A DNA stretch of 42,262 nt from Thiohalomonas denitrificans (GTDB lineage Bacteria; Pseudomonadota; Gammaproteobacteria; Thiohalomonadales; Thiohalomonadaceae): the NCBI GenBank assembly GCA_020725115.1, contig DYFR01000030.1, positions 1 through 42,262 of the forward strand. The letters run 5' to 3'. The notes beneath the pieces were generated by a model, which saw nothing but the letters and a program-made list of their open reading frames with translations, had not been told where the DNA came from and did not search any database. The position numbers and the translations under genes were made by a program. Each line of letters starts with the position of its first letter. The stretch's first letter is position 1. Below are positions 24,045 through 36,103 of this stretch, piece after piece.

Positions 24045-24796
24045 GGCTCTTGATCCTCATCGTGTGCCAGCGGGACAGCGGCCCGACCGGCAAATGTCTG
24101 GCGGAAAAGTTCGCGACTGCGCAGCGGTCTGGCGCCCAGGTACTGGGCCAGGATCACACGCATCAGGTGTTTGCTCTCGCTGAGTACCTGCGCATCGGCA
24201 CCCTCCTCCGCATCGAGCGCCAGCAGGCTGGCGCCGTGCAGGCGCGGTCCCGGCAGTGCAGCGGAGTCATCGTGCAACGGTCCTTGCTGTACATGGTAGC
24301 AATAGAGCCGGGCCGGTTGAATGGGGTCGCCGCTGTGGGCCTCATGATCCAGCAACAGGCCGTAACCCAGTTCCTGCAACAGCGCCTTTTCGAACAGGCG
24401 CAAGGTCCACTCCGGCTGTTGCGGCACGGCACTCAGCCGCTGCAGGGCGAGCTCATAGGCATGGAACAGTTCATCGTGAGGGTCGTGACGCTGCAACAGA
24501 CGCAGCAGCAATTCATTGAGATAAAACGCGCTGATCAAGGCGCGGCCGCTGAGCGGACGCAGACCACCGCGGCCTTCCACGCCGGTCAGGGTGGCGAGAT
24601 CGCCGCGGCCGGACCAGGATAGCAGCACGGGGACAAACGGCTGCAACAGGCCGCGCCCCGCCCCCTTGCCGCTGCGTGCGCCCCGCGCCACCAGGCCGAC
24701 GCGCCCGGCATCGAGGCTGAAGGCCTCCAGTAACAGGCTGGTTTCGCGGTAGGGCTGATGATGCAGGATGTAGGCAGGGCGCAGCTCGGTCCGCAT
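24041..24796 (-). CDS. recO: DNA repair protein RecO
   Basis: A 251-residue recombination mediator. The N-terminal OB-fold ([31 protein letters not shown]) binds SSB and DNA, and the helical C-terminal part follows. RecO works with RecR to load RecA onto SSB-coated DNA. The zinc-binding Cys cluster of Gram-positive RecO is absent, as usual in gammaproteobacteria. It couples to pdxJ by a 4-base overlap. It is separated from era by a 326-base palindromic gap, unusual because era and recO are often adjacent. Confidence 0.93.
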   Translation of the reverse strand: MRTELRPAYILHHQPYRETSLLLEAFSLDAGRVGLVARGARSGKGAGRGLLQPFVPVLLSWSGRGDLATLTGVEGRGGLRPLSGRALISAFYLNELLLRLLQRHDPHDELFHAYELALQRLSAVPQQPEWTLRLFEKALLQELGYGLLLDHEAHSGDPIQPARLYCYHVQQGPLHDDSAALPGPRLHGASLLALDAEEGADAQVLSESKHLMRVILAQYLGARPLRSRELFRQTFAGRAAVPLAHDEDQEP

Positions 24797-25122
24797 GGAT
24801 TTACCCGAAAAACCTCAGTCCGCAAATAAACGCGAATGGACGCGAATTAAGATGAACCTGAACACATCAATTGAATCTCGCCAAGACGCCAAGTACGCGA
24901 AGAAAACCGCAAGCAAGGCAGAGATGGTAGGGTGGATATGGCTGCCGGCATCCTGCCTCCCGCCAAATACCGTCCATCCATGGACATCGTCGCTCCTGCG
25001 CATCCAGCGATCGCGCTGGGTGCAACTGTTTTCTTGGCGCACTTGGCGTCTTGGCGAGAGTGACGGTCTTTAAATTTGCGTCCTTTCGCGTTCATTTGCG
25101 GACTCAACTGCATATTATCGGT
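24797..25122. other. Gene-free spacer made of one large composite palindrome
   Basis: 326 bases between recO and era without a plausible gene. Two pairs of long arms nest: an outer pair at 24817-24849 and 25072-25104, and an inner pair at 24876-24907 and 25028-25059, around a 120-base centre. No clear promoter was seen. Confidence 0.75.
24817..25104. repeat. Composite palindrome between era and recO
   Basis: The inner 32-base arms (starting TCTCGCCAAGACGCCAAGTA at 24876) pair at 30 of 32 positions, and the outer 33-base arms (starting AGTCCGCAAATAAACGCGAA at 24817) pair at most positions. Each arm has internal short repeats (GCCAAG, ACGCGAA). It is the longest inverted structure in the window. 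Confidence 0.75.
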
Positions 25123-26025
25123 TTACTCGTCCGTGTAGCCCAGGCTCGACAGGGCGCGGTCGTCGTCCGACCAGCCCTCCTTTACCTTGACCCATAGCTG
25201 CAGATAGACCTTGTTGTCGAACAGCTTCTCCATGTCGACACGGGCCGCCTGGCCGACCTTCTTCAGCACGCTGCCGCCCTTGCCGATGACGATGGGCTTC
25301 TGGCTGTCGCGCTCGATCCAGATCACGGCGGCGATATTGAGCATGCCGTCCTCTTCCTTGAACTGCTCGATCTCCACCGTCAGTTCATAGGGCAGCTCCT
25401 GGCCCAGGGTGCGCATCAGCTTTTCGCGCACGATCTCGGCGGCAAGAAAGCGCGAACTGCGATCGGTGATCTGGTCTTCCGCATAAATCGCCTCACCCTG
25501 CGGCAGATGACTGGCCACGACGGCTTCCAGCTGCTCCAGATTGGAGCGACGCAGAGCCGATACCGGCACCAGATCGGCGAAGTTCATCTTGCTGGCCAGC
25601 CCCTGCAGCAGGGGCAGGAGTTCGGCCTTGTCCTTGAGGTGATCGATCTTGTTCACGGCCAGCACCACCGGCACGCTTCCCGCACGCAACTGCCGCAGCA
25701 CGTTTTCATCATCTTCGGTCCAGCGCGTGGCCTCGACCACGAAGATCACCAGATCCACGTCGGCCAGCGCGCTCCTGGCGGTACGGTTCATGTAGCGGTT
25801 GACCGCCTTCTTGGCATTGAGGTGCAGCCCCGGCGTGTCGACATACACGGCCTGATAGGCGGCCTCGGTCTTGATGCCGATGATGCGATGGCGTGTAGTT
25901 TGCGGCTTGCTGGAGGTAATGCTGATCTTCTGGCCGATCAGGTGATTCATCAACGTCGATTTACCCACGTTGGGGCGTCCGACCAGGGCCACATAGCCGC
26001 AACGGTAATTTTCGGTTTCAGCCAT
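25123..26025 (-). CDS. era: GTPase Era
   Basis: A 300-residue GTPase for 30S ribosome maturation. G1 is GRPNVGKST near residues 16-24, G3 is DTPGLH, G4 is NKID. The C-terminal KH domain includes [17 protein letters not shown] and binds the 3' end of 16S rRNA. The start lies inside the end of rnc (8-base overlap), the classic rnc-era coupling. The next gene downstream, recO, is 326 bases away behind a large palindrome. Confidence 0.98.
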   Translation of the reverse strand: MAETENYRCGYVALVGRPNVGKSTLMNHLIGQKISITSSKPQTTRHRIIGIKTEAAYQAVYVDTPGLHLNAKKAVNRYMNRTARSALADVDLVIFVVEATRWTEDDENVLRQLRAGSVPVVLAVNKIDHLKDKAELLPLLQGLASKMNFADLVPVSALRRSNLEQLEAVVASHLPQGEAIYAEDQITDRSSRFLAAEIVREKLMRTLGQELPYELTVEIEQFKEEDGMLNIAAVIWIERDSQKPIVIGKGGSVLKKVGQAARVDMEKLFDNKVYLQLWVKVKEGWSDDDRALSSLGYTDE

Positions 26026-26695
26026 TTTCCAGCGCCCTCAGGGCAAGTTCTGCCGCTGCCTGCTCCGCCTTGCGGCGGCTGGCGGCGGTAGCGACGGTCG
26101 GTTCGTTCAGACTGTCCACGTGACAGCTCACGACAAAGGTCTGCTCATGTGCCTCGCCCTCCATGGATGTCACGCTGTAGGTCGGCAGAGGCAGGCGACG
26201 TGCCTGCAGAAACTCCTGCAGACGGGTTTTCGGATCCTTGAGGTTGGCGTCAGGCTGTGCAGCACTGATTTTCTCCTCGTAGATATCGAGGATCAGGCGG
26301 CTTGCGGCCTCGATGCCGCTGTCAAGATAGACGGCACCAAAGATGGCTTCCACGGCATCGGCCAGTATGGAGTCGCGCCGGTAGCCACCGCTCTTCAGCT
26401 CGCCGGAGCCCAGATTGAGAAAGTCCCCCAGATGGAGGTCACGAGCGATGAGTGCCAGGGTGTCACCCTTGACCAGCGAGGCACGCAACCGGCTCAGGGT
26501 GCCCTCATCGGCGCTGGCGAAGCGTCGATACAACTCGGCAGAAATGACGAAGCTGAGTACGGCATCGCCAAGAAACTCCAGTCGCTCGTTATTGCAGCTG
26601 CCGACACTGCGATGACTTAGTGCGGTTTCCAGCAGCTTCGGCTCGGTGAATCGGTAGCCCAGGCTGCGGCATAGCATGTCCAGCGGCGGATTCAA
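26018..26695 (-). CDS. rnc: Ribonuclease III
   Basis: A 225-residue double-strand-specific RNase that processes rRNA and structured mRNAs. The nuclease signature [12 protein letters not shown] is at residues about 37-48, and the C-terminal dsRNA-binding domain begins near residue 155 ([20 protein letters not shown]). I chose the TTG at 26695, which overlaps the stop of the preceding gene and has GGAGG about 9 bases upstream; an ATG six codons later is the alternative. It is followed by era with an overlap. Confidence 0.97.
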   Translation of the reverse strand: MNPPLDMLCRSLGYRFTEPKLLETALSHRSVGSCNNERLEFLGDAVLSFVISAELYRRFASADEGTLSRLRASLVKGDTLALIARDLHLGDFLNLGSGELKSGGYRRDSILADAVEAIFGAVYLDSGIEAASRLILDIYEEKISAAQPDANLKDPKTRLQEFLQARRLPLPTYSVTSMEGEAHEQTFVVSCHVDSLNEPTVATAASRRKAEQAAAELALRALENG

Positions 26696-27078
26696 CGGGC
26701 GCCGACCTCCACCGTGTCATCGAAACTCACCAGGAAGCTGATGTTATGGACAAACGGCACCACCACCTCATAATTCACATTGATGCGGTAAACATTGCCG
26801 TCACGCTGGATGGTGACATCCTCGCTCTTGACCCGATCGACGTCATTGATGTCCATGCGCTTCATCAACGCAGTGCGCAGCTCTCCCGGCCCGGCGCCGC
26901 GCAAATCCTGATCGGAGATCAGCGATTTCAGCGAGGAGGTGACACTGAAGTGTTCCAGGTAGACCGGGAACAGTCGAATCAGGGTCATCGCCACGATACC
27001 GATAAAGACGAAGACCACCATCCAGCTGATCAGGGTCAGTCCCGTCTGCTGCTGTTTCCTTGCGCTCATCAGTTTCAT
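26692..27078 (-). CDS. DUF4845 single-pass membrane protein
   Basis: A 128-residue protein with one N-terminal transmembrane helix (LTLISWMVVFVFIGIVAMTLIRLFP) and a soluble periplasmic domain (VTIQRDGNVYRINVNYEVVV). It resembles a pilin-like N terminus (QQTGLTLISW, without a clear cleavage site). DUF4845 genes typically sit between lepB and rnc in gammaproteobacteria; the function is unknown. The ATG at 27078 is preferred over an upstream GTG because the purine-rich GGGGAGAG is better spaced. It overlaps the rnc start. Confidence 0.85.
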   Translation of the reverse strand: MKLMSARKQQQTGLTLISWMVVFVFIGIVAMTLIRLFPVYLEHFSVTSSLKSLISDQDLRGAGPGELRTALMKRMDINDVDRVKSEDVTIQRDGNVYRINVNYEVVVPFVHNISFLVSFDDTVEVGAR

Positions 27079-27094
27079 ATTTTTCACTCTCCCC

Positions 27095-27889
27095 TTACTT
27101 GATCCCGCTGCCGATGCGGCTCCAGTCGATACGGCCGGCTGCGGAGTCCCAGTTCATCCAGATGAAAAATGCCTTGCCGACCAGATTGGCCTCCGGCACC
27201 GTGCCCCAGAAGCGGCTGTCCCGGCTGTTGTCACGGTTGTCGCCCATGACGAAATACTGTCCGTCGCCCACGGTATAGTCGAAACCGCGTTCGAATCCTT
27301 CCGGCAGCAGCAGGATCTGGTGGCTGCTGTCAGCAAGCTTCTCGGCACGGACATTGGCACCGGTCATCACGGCGCCCGAACCGGCACCGACATAGCTGCC
27401 GACATAGTCCTGCGCGATCGGTTCACCATTGATATAGAGCACCTTGCTGCGATAGGCAACCGTATCGCCCGGTATGCCGATGACACGCTTGATATAGTCG
27501 ACGCGCGGGTCTTCCGGATAGCGGAATACGATGATATCCCCGCGTTGCGGCGAGCCCAAATCCAGAAAGCGGGTGTTGAGTACCGGCAGGCGCAGACCGT
27601 AGGAGAACTTGTTGACCAGGATGAAATCGCCTACCAGCAGTGTCGGCATCATCGAACCGGACGGGATACGGAACGGTTCCACCACGAAGGAGCGAATCAG
27701 CAGGACAATAAGGATGACCGGAAAGAACGAGCGTGACAGCTCGATCAGATAAGGCGCCTTGTCTGCCGCCTCCTGTGTGCCGCCCGGTGCGGCGCGCTCA
27801 CGGCGTTTCGGCGCCCACAGCAGCGCATCCAGCGCCCATACCGTGCCGGTGATTGCGGTGGCGAGCACCAGTATCGTGGGAAAATCCAT
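27095..27889 (-). CDS. lepB: Signal peptidase I
   Basis: A 264-residue inner-membrane protease that removes signal peptides from exported proteins. Two N-terminal membrane segments (residues about 3-25 and 55-72) are followed by the Ser-Lys catalytic dyad, Ser79 (IPSGSMMPTL) and Lys134 (YIKRVIGIPGD). The conserved GDNRDNSRDSRFWG box is also present. It starts 2 bases after the lepA stop with AAGGGG at 6 bases, so it is co-translated with lepA. It precedes the DUF4845 gene. Confidence 0.98.
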   Translation of the reverse strand: MDFPTILVLATAITGTVWALDALLWAPKRRERAAPGGTQEAADKAPYLIELSRSFFPVILIVLLIRSFVVEPFRIPSGSMMPTLLVGDFILVNKFSYGLRLPVLNTRFLDLGSPQRGDIIVFRYPEDPRVDYIKRVIGIPGDTVAYRSKVLYINGEPIAQDYVGSYVGAGSGAVMTGANVRAEKLADSSHQILLLPEGFERGFDYTVGDGQYFVMGDNRDNSRDSRFWGTVPEANLVGKAFFIWMNWDSAAGRIDWSRIGSGIK

Positions 27890-27891
27890 GT

Positions 27892-29697
<1,806 letters not shown>

Positions 29698-29747
29698 TGG
29701 AGAGGGTTCCGCCGCTGACGCATCAAAATGCTGCTGAAAAACGAAGA

Positions 29748-29764
29748 GGCGCCCATCGGGCGCC
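29748..29764 (-). terminator. Rho-independent terminator of the sigma-E operon
   Basis: On the minus strand GGCGCCC pairs perfectly with GGGCGCC around a three-base loop, followed by TCTTCGTTTTTC. It lies 25 bases after the glutaredoxin-like gene and 51 bases before lepA, so it separates the rpoE operon from the lepA operon. Confidence 0.85.
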
Positions 29765-29789
29765 AGAGTGGGCGAAATTGTACAGAAAA

Positions 29790-30035
29790 TCAGGGGGCTG
29801 CGAAATAGCGGCGCAGGATATCTTCGTCCAAGAAGTAATGGCACAGCTCCCCCTGCGGCGATGCCAGAACCGGTACCCGATCACCATAGGCCCGCTCCAG
29901 CGCCGGGTCGGAATCCACATCCACCGCAGTCAGGCTAAAGCCGAACTCCTGCTGCAGCGGGTGCAGGTCCAGCAGCATGTCCTCGCACAGTGAGCAACCG
30001 TAACGCAGGTAAAGCGTCAGTGTGCATTGCACCAC
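29790..30035 (-). CDS. Glutaredoxin-like thioredoxin-fold protein
   Basis: An 81-residue thioredoxin-fold protein of the DUF836 glutaredoxin family. The redox motif CSLC is at residues 14-17 ([12 protein letters not shown]), followed by the cis-Pro region RVPVLAS. It probably acts in the cytoplasm as a small thiol carrier; substrates are unknown. The GTG start overlaps the stop of the HtrA-like gene (TAGTG), so it is the last coupled gene of the sigma-E operon, before the terminator at 29748. Confidence 0.85.
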   Translation of the reverse strand: MVQCTLTLYLRYGCSLCEDMLLDLHPLQQEFGFSLTAVDVDSDPALERAYGDRVPVLASPQGELCHYFLDEDILRRYFAAP

Positions 30036-31468
30036 TACTTGGGCAACCGCAAGGCCAGGAACAGCGGGCCGTTGCGACGTTGCACCAGCACCGGCACCGA
30101 TTTGCCGGCCGGCAGGTCGGTGACCAGACGGTTGAAATGGGCCACGTTGTCTACATCGACGTTGTTCAGCTTGAGCAGCACGTCGCCGCGACGCAGGCCC
30201 GCCTCCTGGGCCGGTCCCGCCTCCACCTGCTGCACCAGCACGCCCTGGCGCTTGTCCAGCCCCAGCTCCTTGCGTTGTTCCGGAGTCAGGTCGGCCACCG
30301 TCATGTTGAGCACGTTGTCGCTGCTCTTGCCCGGCTTGCTCTCCGCCAGGGTCAGTTCCTCTTCCTTGGGCAGCTCTTCCACGCGCACGTTCAGGGTCGT
30401 GCGCTTGCCGTTGCGGATCAGGCTGACCTTGGTATCGGCACCAATCGGGCTACGCCCCACCACCGGCGGCAGATCCGAGGAGGAATCGATGCTCTTGCCG
30501 CCGAATTCGAGGATGATGTCGCCCACTTCGATACCGGCCTTGGCCGCCGGGCCGTCCTTGAGCACCTTGGCCACCAGGGCGCCGGCCGGCCGCTTCATGC
30601 CGAAGGATTCGGCCAGCTCGCGGGTCACGTCCTGGATCAGTACACCCAGCCAGCCACGGGAGACATAGCCCTTTTGCTTGAGCTGGGCCACCACATCCAG
30701 CGCCACATCCACCGGAATGGCGAAAGACAGCCCCATGAAGCCGCCGGTGCGGCTGTAAATCTGTGAATTGATGCCGATGACCTCGCCATCCAGGTTGAAC
30801 AGCGGACCGCCGGAGTTACCGGGGTTGATGGCCACGTCGGTCTGGATGAAGGGGACATAGCTTTCACTGGGCAGGCTGCGCCCCAGGGCGCTGACCACGC
30901 CTACCGAAACGGAGTGGTCAAAGCCGAAGGGCGAGCCGATGGCCATTACCCATTCGCCCACCTTGATCTTGTCACCCTGGCCGAACTTGACCACCGGCAG
31001 GCCGCTGGCATCCACCTTGAGCAGGGCCAGGTCACTGCGCTTGTCGGCGCCGATCAGTTTGGCTACCAGTTCGCGCCGGTCGTTGAGCCGCACCAGAATT
31101 TCATCGGCGCCCTCCACCACATGATTGTTGGTAAGGATGAAGCCGTCGCCGTCGATGATGAAACCCGACCCCAGGGAACGGGCATCTTCCCCGCCCGGAG
31201 CCTCCGGCATCTCTCCCGGATTGCCGAAGAAGTGGCGGAACAGATCGCCCCACGGCCCTTCCTCGGGAAACTCCGGCATCGGCACGCCAGGCGGCAGGCG
31301 CATATGGGGCCGCGCCTTGACCTTTTGTTTGGTACTGATATTGACCACCGCCGGGCCGTAATTTTCCACCAGCACGGTGAAGTCCGGCAGTTCGCGCGCG
31401 GTGGCGGCGCCGCTGAGAAGCAGCAACGCCAGGCAAAGCCAGGAGATATGCAGAGTCAGTCGTGTCAT
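30035..31468 (-). CDS. mucD: HtrA-family periplasmic serine protease (DegP/MucD-like)
   Basis: A 477-residue chaperone-protease that degrades misfolded envelope proteins. It has a signal peptide (LHISWLCLALLLLSGAATA), the catalytic triad His116 (TNNHVV), Asp146 (RSDLALL) and Ser219 (GNSGGP), and two PDZ domains (about residues 265-355 and 385-470). I chose ATG 31468, four bases after the rseC stop; an ATG at 31483 would overlap rseC. Position in the rpoE-rseABC operon matches MucD of pseudomonads, hence the symbol, which is by context. Confidence 0.93.
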   Translation of the reverse strand: MTRLTLHISWLCLALLLLSGAATARELPDFTVLVENYGPAVVNISTKQKVKARPHMRLPPGVPMPEFPEEGPWGDLFRHFFGNPGEMPEAPGGEDARSLGSGFIIDGDGFILTNNHVVEGADEILVRLNDRRELVAKLIGADKRSDLALLKVDASGLPVVKFGQGDKIKVGEWVMAIGSPFGFDHSVSVGVVSALGRSLPSESYVPFIQTDVAINPGNSGGPLFNLDGEVIGINSQIYSRTGGFMGLSFAIPVDVALDVVAQLKQKGYVSRGWLGVLIQDVTRELAESFGMKRPAGALVAKVLKDGPAAKAGIEVGDIILEFGGKSIDSSSDLPPVVGRSPIGADTKVSLIRNGKRTTLNVRVEELPKEEELTLAESKPGKSSDNVLNMTVADLTPEQRKELGLDKRQGVLVQQVEAGPAQEAGLRRGDVLLKLNNVDVDNVAHFNRLVTDLPAGKSVPVLVQRRNGPLFLALRLPK

Positions 31469-31472
31469 GGGG

Positions 31473-31967
31473 CTAGTTCGCATCAAGTTTCTCGGACAGG
31501 AGAGGCGCCACCGCCATCGGCGGGATACGGCGCAGGATCACCGCCATGCAGGCGGCATCACGACCCCAGCGGCGATTGTGCCGACGGAGCCAGAAAAAAC
31601 CGGCGGCCAGACCGGCCAGGCCACCGACAATGGCAGGGATATCGCTCGCCGCCAGGCCCAGCTGTGGCGCCAGGCCTTCGGCCAGCAGGGCCCCCGCCAT
31701 CAGGGTCAACAGCGGCAGCAGATAGACGGCAACCGAGCCGCGCACCAGCAGGGTTTCACTGATGCCGACAATCACCTCATCACCGATCCGGGCGCCGATC
31801 GGGTTGAGCACCTCGACCTCGTGCGCCCGTGCGCCGAACAGGCCGGCCAGGGCGCCGGTGCCACAGCCCTTGCGGGCGGAGCAGCTGCCGCAGCTGGTGC
31901 GGCGCAATGTCCGTACCCAGGCGGAGTCGCCCTGTGTTCGCACCACCTCTCCGCTCTCTTCGATCAT
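31473..31967 (-). CDS. rseC: RseC/MucC-type SoxR-reducing membrane protein
   Basis: A 164-residue inner-membrane protein. The N-terminal cytoplasmic part holds a Cys cluster (Cys26, Cys29, Cys35: SCGSCSARKGC), probably binding a cofactor or iron-sulfur cluster. Two transmembrane helices follow at about residues 78-96 and 107-125. RseC belongs to the SoxR-reducing system and to the rpoE operon; its direct role in sigma-E control is mild. It starts 4 bases after rseB and ends 4 bases before the protease gene. Confidence 0.9.
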   Translation of the reverse strand: MIEESGEVVRTQGDSAWVRTLRRTSCGSCSARKGCGTGALAGLFGARAHEVEVLNPIGARIGDEVIVGISETLLVRGSVAVYLLPLLTLMAGALLAEGLAPQLGLAASDIPAIVGGLAGLAAGFFWLRRHNRRWGRDAACMAVILRRIPPMAVAPLLSEKLDAN

Positions 31968-31971
31968 GTGA

Positions 31972-32946
31972 TCAGTGACGCAACGCTACCGACTCGGCAA
32001 TACGGCGCGCCGTCAGCGGCGGCACCTCGCCCACCACGGTAATATAGTGGCCCTGGTGACTGCGGGTATAGGCATTGACCGCACCCAGCCGCGAGCCGCC
32101 GATGAACCCGGCATTCCCTTCCGTCTCCGGCTCGATGAACACCGAGACCGAGGCAAGACCATCGCTGAACAGCAGGTGCTCCACCTGGGCACTGCTCCCG
32201 GTCATGACATGATGGCGGTGATTTTCCAGTACAAACCCCGGCGGCAATTCGCCCACCCGCCACAGCTCCTCCTCGCCGGGCTGAACCGTCCGTTCCATAT
32301 CCCGCTGCCACACCACATCACGCCCCTGGGTTTCGGGCTCCAGCAGGCCGGCCGGCAGGCTGTCGTGGAACTCCAGGGCGGTGAACATCAGCTGTTCCAC
32401 CACCGCCCCTTCCTCGTTATAGAGTTCGGAGCGCAGCAACAGACCCTTGTCATGATGCAGCCACAGGGCATGCCCGTAGCGGTAGCTGTCCAGCGGGCTG
32501 ATGATTATCTTGCGGCTGTTGTGGCCGGCAATGCGTTCATCGCCGCCATCAGCAAATTTGTAGTACTGCTCGAGGCTTCCCAGCCGGGCCGACAGATCCA
32601 GCGGCAGGCGCCGTCCGGGACCGGTATTCTCCACCATCACCTCGTTGTCATCGGGCAGGATGCAGGTGACCTTGTCATTGTCGCGAATCACCTCGCGCGA
32701 GGGGCCGCTCAGGCTCAGCAGTCTCTCGCGCTCGATGCCGTTGTTGCTGCTGTGGACAATACGCATGGTCTGCATGTGTCCATCATGGGAATAGACGAAG
32801 GTGCCGTCGTAATTGAGCTGATGGGCCGCCTGGGACATGCGTTCCAGCCATTGACGCGGGGTGAACTCGCCGGCAAGTGCCTCCGGCAGCAGGGTGACGA
32901 CCAGCAGGATGCCGCCAAGCAAGGGATGGATAAGAATGCGCTTCAC
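31972..32946 (-). CDS. rseB: Sigma-E regulator RseB/MucB
   Basis: A 324-residue periplasmic protein with a signal peptide (LIHPLLGGILLVVTLLPEALA). The N-terminal LolA-like lipoprotein-fold domain (WLERMSQAAHQLNYDGTFVY) and the C-terminal MucB/RseB domain are recognised. RseB binds RseA in the periplasm and shields it from DegS proteolysis until mislocalised LPS or envelope damage is sensed. It starts with GTG overlapping the rseA stop (GTGA). Confidence 0.93.
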   Translation of the reverse strand: MKRILIHPLLGGILLVVTLLPEALAGEFTPRQWLERMSQAAHQLNYDGTFVYSHDGHMQTMRIVHSSNNGIERERLLSLSGPSREVIRDNDKVTCILPDDNEVMVENTGPGRRLPLDLSARLGSLEQYYKFADGGDERIAGHNSRKIIISPLDSYRYGHALWLHHDKGLLLRSELYNEEGAVVEQLMFTALEFHDSLPAGLLEPETQGRDVVWQRDMERTVQPGEEELWRVGELPPGFVLENHRHHVMTGSSAQVEHLLFSDGLASVSVFIEPETEGNAGFIGGSRLGAVNAYTRSHQGHYITVVGEVPPLTARRIAESVALRH

Positions 32947-33509
32947 TTGGCCTTCTCGTTGCTGACGATGCGTACATAGGGCAGCACGCCCTGCATGCCG
33001 GATGAAACGGAGTATTCGTTGTGATTCACCAGATAGGGGTTGAGCTGGCCGCGCACGCTGCGTTCCGCCACAAGAGCCAGCGGACTGCTGCCGGTACTGG
33101 CCAGTTGCACCGCGCTATTGGCTGCCGGGCGCACCATCTGTGCCAGCGGCGCCGGGGCCGGGCCTGGCTCCAGGTCGCTCTGCTGTACGGCGAGGATGGC
33201 CACCGCAGCCACCGAGGCGGCGATGGCGACTCCCGCCACCTGCTTCGCCAGTGCCGACAGACGCGGCTTGCGGCGCGGCGCCAGCAGGGTTGGCTCCTGC
33301 TCCAGCGCCTGATGCACCCGCCGATGCAGTCCCGCGGCCTGGGCAAAGGCAAGATTGGCGTGCAGGGTGTCGCTGATCAGATGGTAACGTCCCCACCGTT
33401 CCTGCAACTCCGCATCACGGCGCAACTGCTCAAGGGCCTGGCGCAACGCAGGACCGCGCATCTCATCATCCACCAGGGCCGATAGCTGTTCGTTCGTATG
33501 CTTGTCCAT
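32943..33509 (-). CDS. rseA: Anti-sigma-E factor RseA/MucA
   Basis: A 188-residue single-pass anti-sigma factor. The N-terminal domain (MDKHTNEQLSALVDDEMRGP) binds RpoE in the cytoplasm. The transmembrane helix lies near residues 83-105 (VAGVAIAASVAAVAILAV), and the periplasmic tail (MVRPAANSAVQLASTGSSPL) is the target of DegS-like proteolysis and RseB. I chose ATG 33509; another ATG eight codons earlier at 33533 is possible. It lies 57 bases after rpoE and overlaps rseB. Confidence 0.92.
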   Translation of the reverse strand: MDKHTNEQLSALVDDEMRGPALRQALEQLRRDAELQERWGRYHLISDTLHANLAFAQAAGLHRRVHQALEQEPTLLAPRRKPRLSALAKQVAGVAIAASVAAVAILAVQQSDLEPGPAPAPLAQMVRPAANSAVQLASTGSSPLALVAERSVRGQLNPYLVNHNEYSVSSGMQGVLPYVRIVSNEKAK

Positions 33510-33566
33510 TTTCAATACCGCCTCGGAAGTCATTCCGTGTCTGGTTGCCGCCGTGTTACTGCTTAG

Positions 33567-34148
33567 TCAGTCAAGCAGGGGTTTGAGTTTCGTATCTATC
33601 GCCTCGCGCGCACGAAAGATGCGCGAACGCACCGTGCCGATGGGACAACCCATGGCCTCGGCAATCTCTTCATAACTGAGTCCGTCCAGTTCCCGCAGGG
33701 TGATGGCGGTGCGCAGGTCTTCGGGCAGATCCTCGATGGCGCGGAAGATGGTGCGCTCAATCTCGTCCTTGAGCGCCAGATGCTCGGGGGTATCGTTTTC
33801 GCGCAGGGCGAAAGAGGATTCCATGTCCAGCTGGACCGCATCCGCCGCATCGATATCGGTATCGGGCGGACGTCGCCCCAGGGAAACCAGATGGTTTTTG
33901 GCCGTATTGATGGCAATACGGTACAGCCAGGTATAGAAGGCACTCTCGCCGCGGAAATTGGCCAGGGCGCGGTAGGCCTTGATGAAAGTCTCCTGGGCAA
34001 CATCGAGCGACTCATCCGGATCCCGTACATAGCGCGAAATCAGCTTGACGATCTTGTGCTGATATTTAAGAACCAGGAGGTCGAACGCGCGCTTGTCACC
34101 CTGCTGGACGCGCTCGACGAGTTCCTGATCAACATACTGCACGCCCAT
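33567..34148 (-). CDS. rpoE: RNA polymerase sigma factor RpoE (AlgU)
   Basis: A 193-residue extracytoplasmic-function sigma factor (E. coli 191). Region 2 spans FDLLVLKYQHKIVKLISRYV through YRALANFRGESAFYTWLYRI; region 4 is LRTAITLRELDGLSYEEIAE with the helix-turn-helix GCPIGTVRSRIFRAREAI. It transcribes envelope-stress genes and its own operon. ATG 34148 follows AAGGTGGAG; an in-frame GTG at 34172 is less likely. The gene is divergent from nadB, as in many gammaproteobacteria. Confidence 0.97.
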   Translation of the reverse strand: MGVQYVDQELVERVQQGDKRAFDLLVLKYQHKIVKLISRYVRDPDESLDVAQETFIKAYRALANFRGESAFYTWLYRIAINTAKNHLVSLGRRPPDTDIDAADAVQLDMESSFALRENDTPEHLALKDEIERTIFRAIEDLPEDLRTAITLRELDGLSYEEIAEAMGCPIGTVRSRIFRAREAIDTKLKPLLD

Positions 34149-34200
34149 GGGGCTCCACCTTTTATCCGTCACTAAGGCGGCGTCTCACCTGGACACCAGC

Positions 34201-34228
34201 TATAGACTGCCGGTGTCGCCTGGAGTTC
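34201..34228 (-). promoter_or_regulatory. Candidate sigma-E autoregulatory promoter of rpoE
   Basis: On the minus strand GAACTC (34228-34223) is followed after exactly 16 bases by TCTATA (34206-34201), close to the sigma-E consensus GGAACTT-N16-TCTRA. The predicted start would give a leader of about 45 bases before the ATG at 34148. Autoregulation of rpoE operons is known, but this site is found by eye only. Confidence 0.5.
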
Positions 34229-34275
34229 GCCAAAACATCGCGTTTTTCACTTTTCGGGTTTTGAGCAGCCCAGGA

Positions 34276-34305
34276 TAGACTTGCTCGGCCCTTACTTCGT
34301 ATAGT
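34276..34305 (+). promoter_or_regulatory. Candidate sigma-70 promoter of nadB
   Basis: TAGACT (34276-34281), an 18-base spacer and TATAGT (34300-34305), on the plus strand ahead of nadB. The -10 fits well, the -35 poorly. The leader to the ATG at 34387 would be about 75 bases. Confidence 0.35.
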
Positions 34306-34386
34306 TGCGCCATGATAAACAAGCCGCGTGGCCACGGCCAGCGACTCCTGCCCTTCCCCTGCCCGAGGCCATGCTTGCGCTACCCG

Positions 34387-36003
<1,617 letters not shown>

Positions 36004-36035
36004 TCATGCAGAGGCCAGGAGCTAGCCAGGCCTAT

Positions 36036-36103
36036 GAATTCAAAATTCAAAATTCAAAAAAAGCATGTTCATATGGCGTTAATTTTGAATCTTGAATTGT
36101 TCA
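36036..36103. repeat. AT-rich palindromic repeat, copy 1
   Basis: AATTCAAAATTCAAAA pairs with TTTTGAATCTTGAATT (one mismatch of 16) around a loop containing AAGCATGTTCATATGGCG. A same-orientation relative is at 37490-37554. It lies between the convergent nadB and ygfX and overlaps the end of ygfX. Confidence 0.65.
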
